From a virus: DNA of 32,424 bases. Below are positions 30,262 to 32,424 of the stretch, piece by piece; positions within the stretch are counted from its first letter, which is position 1, and every line of letters starts with the position of its first letter. Both the position numbers and the translations under genes were made by a program. The notes beneath the pieces are model-generated. The model searched no databases, was not told the DNA's origin, and was given only the letters and a program-made list of their open reading frames with translations. The DNA is taken from IMG/VR virus record IMGVR_UViG_3300042260_000270, positions 1 through 32,424 of that record, one strand, 5' to 3'.

Positions 30262-30294
30262 AAAAAAAAAGGCAATCCAATGGACTGCCCTTTA
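30262..30294 (-). terminator. Terminator after the phosphoesterase gene
   Basis: On the minus strand a GGCA/TGCC stem with an inner TCC/GGA stem is followed by nine T. It lies about 50 nt after the stop at 30345 and makes the phosphoesterase a one-gene unit, with read-through possible into the next operon. Confidence 0.82.
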
Positions 30295-30344
30295 ATTTTC
30301 ACAACAACTATACTTACTTTTTACCTTAATTTTTCATTACAAAT

Positions 30345-31328
30345 CTAAACAATTTTTCCGTCTTTTATCATTATGTTATTCACTTTTGCTTTGCCTTCTG
30401 CGATCTCTACAACCGCAAATCCTTGATTATGCTGCGCGAAAGGATAGTATTTTGGCGATAATTGCGTCAAGCATCCTGTTGAATAGGTATGAATAAAGCG
30501 CTTAAATCCGTCTTTTTTGATCGTGTTTGTAGTCCGGTGGACGTGTCCTAACAGCGTATTGCAGAACGTTTTGTTGAAAGTAGTTTGAGATGGATTCATA
30601 CCACCGGCCATAATTTCGTGTCCGTGTACAACCAATAAATCGCCCATTTCCATACCTTGCCAATCAGGTACAAATTTAATATCAAGCACGTCCATACGGA
30701 AAAACTTGTCAAACTGCATTTCGTGAAGCTGCGCAAATTCCTCAGCCTGCTCATTCAAATATCTTTGATATCTGTTTTCGTGATTACCGGCCTTAAAATA
30801 GATCGGTATGTTAGGAAATAGATCGCGCAATTTTTGTAGAAAATTACGACACATCTCTATCTCTCTCGGAAAATCTCTAAGATCCTTTTCCTTTTCGTGC
30901 CGGCTTATTGAATAAAAGTCAAATGTGTCTCCATTCAAATACAAGCAATCAATCTCTTGTTCTCTTAAATGCTTAATTGCACATACAACGGCCTCAACCG
31001 AATGGAATGGAACGTGAATGTCAGAAAGGATCCCGATCTTTTTGTATTGCTCAGGCAATCTAGCTGAGGTGTATTCCTTTCCGATTGATTCTTCAATACC
31101 AAAATTATCTAATTCAGCAAATGTGGTTGATTCAATCTGCGCTTTGGGCAAATTTTCTAATCTTATTTTTGCCCTTTCCTTGCTTAAAATACCATATTTT
31201 GACATCATTTTTTGCATCTGTTTTCCATTAGTAAAACCATAAGTTTCACAATACTTGTCCGCAAATTGTCCGATTGTTAATGGCGATGAAAAAAAATGAT
31301 CCTTGATTTGATCGTGTTTTTGGCCCAT
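30345..31328 (-). CDS. Calcineurin-like metallophosphoesterase with N-terminal HTH
   Basis: I start at the ATG at 31328 (327 aa); the upstream TTG extension runs through the promoter. All five metal-binding motifs are present: D103-I-H105 (SDIHVPFH), G133-D-T-F-D, G181-N-H-E, H235-G-H-E and G261-H-V-H. The N-terminal 60 residues (SSPLTIGQFADKYCETYGFT) look like a helix-turn-helix. The substrate could be DNA ends, nucleotides or phosphoproteins. It is the first gene after the late-region terminator, under a promoter that shares a palindrome with the protease promoter, and has its own terminator. Confidence 0.9.
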   Translation of the reverse strand: MGQKHDQIKDHFFSSPLTIGQFADKYCETYGFTNGKQMQKMMSKYGILSKERAKIRLENLPKAQIESTTFAELDNFGIEESIGKEYTSARLPEQYKKIGILSDIHVPFHSVEAVVCAIKHLREQEIDCLYLNGDTFDFYSISRHEKEKDLRDFPREIEMCRNFLQKLRDLFPNIPIYFKAGNHENRYQRYLNEQAEEFAQLHEMQFDKFFRMDVLDIKFVPDWQGMEMGDLLVVHGHEIMAGGMNPSQTTFNKTFCNTLLGHVHRTTNTIKKDGFKRFIHTYSTGCLTQLSPKYYPFAQHNQGFAVVEIAEGKAKVNNIMIKDGKIV

Positions 31329-31341
31329 TCTAGTTTTTTTT

Positions 31342-31366
31342 TCAAAATTAGCCAAATAACTAATTA
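31342..31366 (-). promoter_or_regulatory. Promoter with shared palindrome before the phosphoesterase gene
   Basis: The minus strand carries a TAATTTTG -7 box and, just upstream of it, the AATTAG-8-CTAATT palindrome also found at 16248-16272 (23 of 25 bases identical). The start codon at 31328 lies 14 nt downstream. Confidence 0.6.
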
Positions 31367-31385
31367 ATGAAACCGATAAATAAAA

Positions 31386-31419
31386 CAAAAATGGCCGCAG
31401 ATAATTCCACGACCATTTT
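31386..31419 (-). terminator. Terminator of the tail operon
   Basis: A stem AAAATGG/CCATTTT (31388-31394 with 31413-31419) continues past one mismatch with CG/CG and is followed on the minus strand by TTTTTGTTTTA. It lies 77 nt after the distal tail gene stop and separates late from early transcription. Confidence 0.75.
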
Positions 31420-31435
31420 GCATTCCCCTAATCAA

Positions 31436-31465
31436 CATCCGATTCACCCACAAGATGAACGGATG
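31436..31465. other. Second hairpin in the late/early intergenic region
   Basis: CATCCG-A-TTCA (31436-31446) pairs with TGAA-CGGATG (31456-31465), giving ten pairs with one bulged base and a 9-nt loop. There is no U-run, so it is not a standard terminator. It could protect the 3' end of the late mRNA or be a protein-binding site. Confidence 0.5.
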
Positions 31466-31495
31466 CGCACTACACTAAACCTATGAAAAACAAAA

Positions 31496-32424
31496 TTACT
31501 CTTGATATGAAACTCTGTACGTTGTAGCCACGTCCGTGTAATTATTCGGAATATGGAATTGACAGCTGTAAACGTTTGATTTCATCTGCAACCGGATCGA
31601 ATCGACAATGGCCGAATCTGTTTCAGTTAATGTATTGAATTTGATCCATAATTTATGAGCCATCGTCATTACGCCGAATTGATCCATATTGTATAAATCG
31701 CCCTCATATTGCATTGAGTATTGTCTGAAATCATTTATCCTTTGCTGCGTCACGATCTGCTCCAAAAATAAGCCGTTTGCGTCCTGAGCGCGCTTGAAAG
31801 TATTGTTATCTGTAAATGCTCCTAAAAATACAACAGAATCCACGTCAGTTTGATAGATTTCCTTGTGTTCCATAACATCCGATGTTATAAATGATCCGGA
31901 TTGCTCCCGAATGAAATAAACCTCCTTGTACACGTTTTGCTCTTTGTCGATATTACGCACAGCGCAGTTATCCAAATACATTCCTGTATATAAACCCGGA
32001 GAATCAATGTAAGGATATGAGAATCCAATCTGCATCTGTCCGGGTTCAGGCGCTTCTTTTGCTGTAAATTTGAATGATTCAAACGTTCCTGCTCCAACAA
32101 CGGCTGTTTCATTCCAAATTACTGACGCAGACGTTCCCCAAGTTTTGTTCACTTCGCTCCAATAATAATAGGCGCCCGGTGAATACTCGATTCTCAAAAA
32201 CCAAGGCAACCGGTTATCAGATCCGCCCTTGTCGATATTGACCGAAAACAAAACCTGATATTGATTGCCTTTAATAGCGTTTGCGGATCCTGCGCTGACT
32301 AATCTAATTGTATAAACGCCTAATGCGCTTGTACCTACATATTTCAGCGATCTACGGCCTGCGAATGGAGCATTGACAAATTCTGTTGTTACCAATGTCG
32401 TTGTCCAATTTTCATAGTCAAATT
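31496..32424 (-). CDS. Distal tail / baseplate protein, C-terminal part (joins 1-1143)
   Basis: The frame is open from the right edge to a stop at 31496. Bases 32279-32424 duplicate 1-146, so the non-redundant part is 31496-32278 (260 codons). The first part completes a jelly-roll resembling carbohydrate-binding modules (FSVNIDKGGSDNRLPWFLRI, then AKEAPEPGQMQIGFSYPYID and GMYLDNCAVRNI). The last 130 residues are a separate beta-rich domain (SDVMEHKEIYQTD, DFRQYSMQYEGDLYNMDQFG). The residue equal to Cys339 in the other copy is Trp here, the residue expected in the F-E-x-W motif of such modules. It is the last late gene before the terminator. Confidence 0.75.
   Translation of the reverse strand, partial: FDYENWTTTLVTTEFVNAPFAGRRSLKYVGTSALGVYTIRLVSAGSANAIKGNQYQVLFSVNIDKGGSDNRLPWFLRIEYSPGAYYYWSEVNKTWGTSASVIWNETAVVGAGTFESFKFTAKEAPEPGQMQIGFSYPYIDSPGLYTGMYLDNCAVRNIDKEQNVYKEVYFIREQSGSFITSDVMEHKEIYQTDVDSVVFLGAFTDNNTFKRAQDANGLFLEQIVTQQRINDFRQYSMQYEGDLYNMDQFGVMTMAHKLWIKFNTLTETDSAIVDSIRLQMKSNVYSCQFHIPNNYTDVATTYRVSYQE

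Noticed and set aside
31329-31388. A 20-residue N-terminal extension of the phosphoesterase starting at a TTG
   Set aside because: It runs through the -7 box and palindrome; the ATG at 31328 begins a natural protein start, and no conserved motif lies in the extension.
1-32424. CRISPR array, tRNA gene, integrase or lysogeny repressor
   Set aside because: No regularly spaced repeats, cloverleaf sequences, tyrosine or large serine recombinase catalytic motifs, or CI-like repressor were found by reading both strands.

Overview
This window looks like one complete circular (or circularly permuted) genome of a tailed phage of the siphovirus type, infecting a Bacteroidota host, probably a Flavobacterium-like bacterium. 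Bases 1-146 recur at 32279-32424 with a single mismatch, so the unique genome is about 32,278 bp and the cut falls inside a tail gene. The host assignment rests on low G+C, the absence of Shine-Dalgarno sequences, A-rich leaders (often AAACAACAA) before start codons, and several TAnnTTTG -7 boxes, which are typical of Bacteroidota promoters. All credible genes lie on the minus strand and are read from high to low coordinates. No integrase, repressor, tRNA gene, CRISPR array or insertion sequence was seen, so a strictly lytic life style is likely.

Reading in transcription order: (1) an early block starts at 31328 with a calcineurin-like phosphoesterase, followed by small unknown genes. (2) A recombination and replication block (29546-25007) holds a helix-turn-helix protein, an ERF annealing protein, an SSB-like protein ending in DDLPF, a replication-initiator-like winged-helix protein and a VRR-NUC nuclease. 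(3) A run of small unknown genes (25010-23528) includes a DUF3310 protein. (4) A tightly coupled five-gene cassette (23526-20275) encodes a ParB-like protein, a class II glutamine amidotransferase, a 5-hmdU-DNA-kinase-helical/aGPT-pyrophosphorylase-like protein, a P-loop kinase and a TET/JBP 2-oxoglutarate dioxygenase; I read this as a post-replicative thymine hypermodification system. (5) The packaging and head block (20273-12296) holds small and large terminase, portal, Mu F-like head protein, prohead protease, HK97-fold capsid and four connector/tail-completion proteins. (6) The lysis block (12296-11072) holds a holin candidate, an M15 endolysin and a unimolecular spanin candidate. (7) The tail block (11045-1, continuing 32278-31496) holds a 1467-aa fibre with an S74 self-cleaving chaperone, accessory proteins, two paralogous tail tube proteins, G and GT chaperones made by a -1 frameshift, an 844-aa tape measure and a 641-aa distal tail protein.

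The genes fit a simple programme: recombination-dependent replication using host polymerase and helicase (none is encoded here), chemical modification of the replicated DNA, packaging, then lysis. The most novel items are the compact modification cassette with a stand-alone glutaminase and a ParB protein but no nucleotide hydroxymethylase, and an RNA leader at 27067-27160 in which two hairpins carry perfectly complementary 8-nt loops, the second being a terminator just before the replication gene. No stretch above 300 bases lacks a gene; the largest gaps are 30163-30344 and 31329-31495, both described below. All homology statements come from motif recognition by eye, not from a database search.
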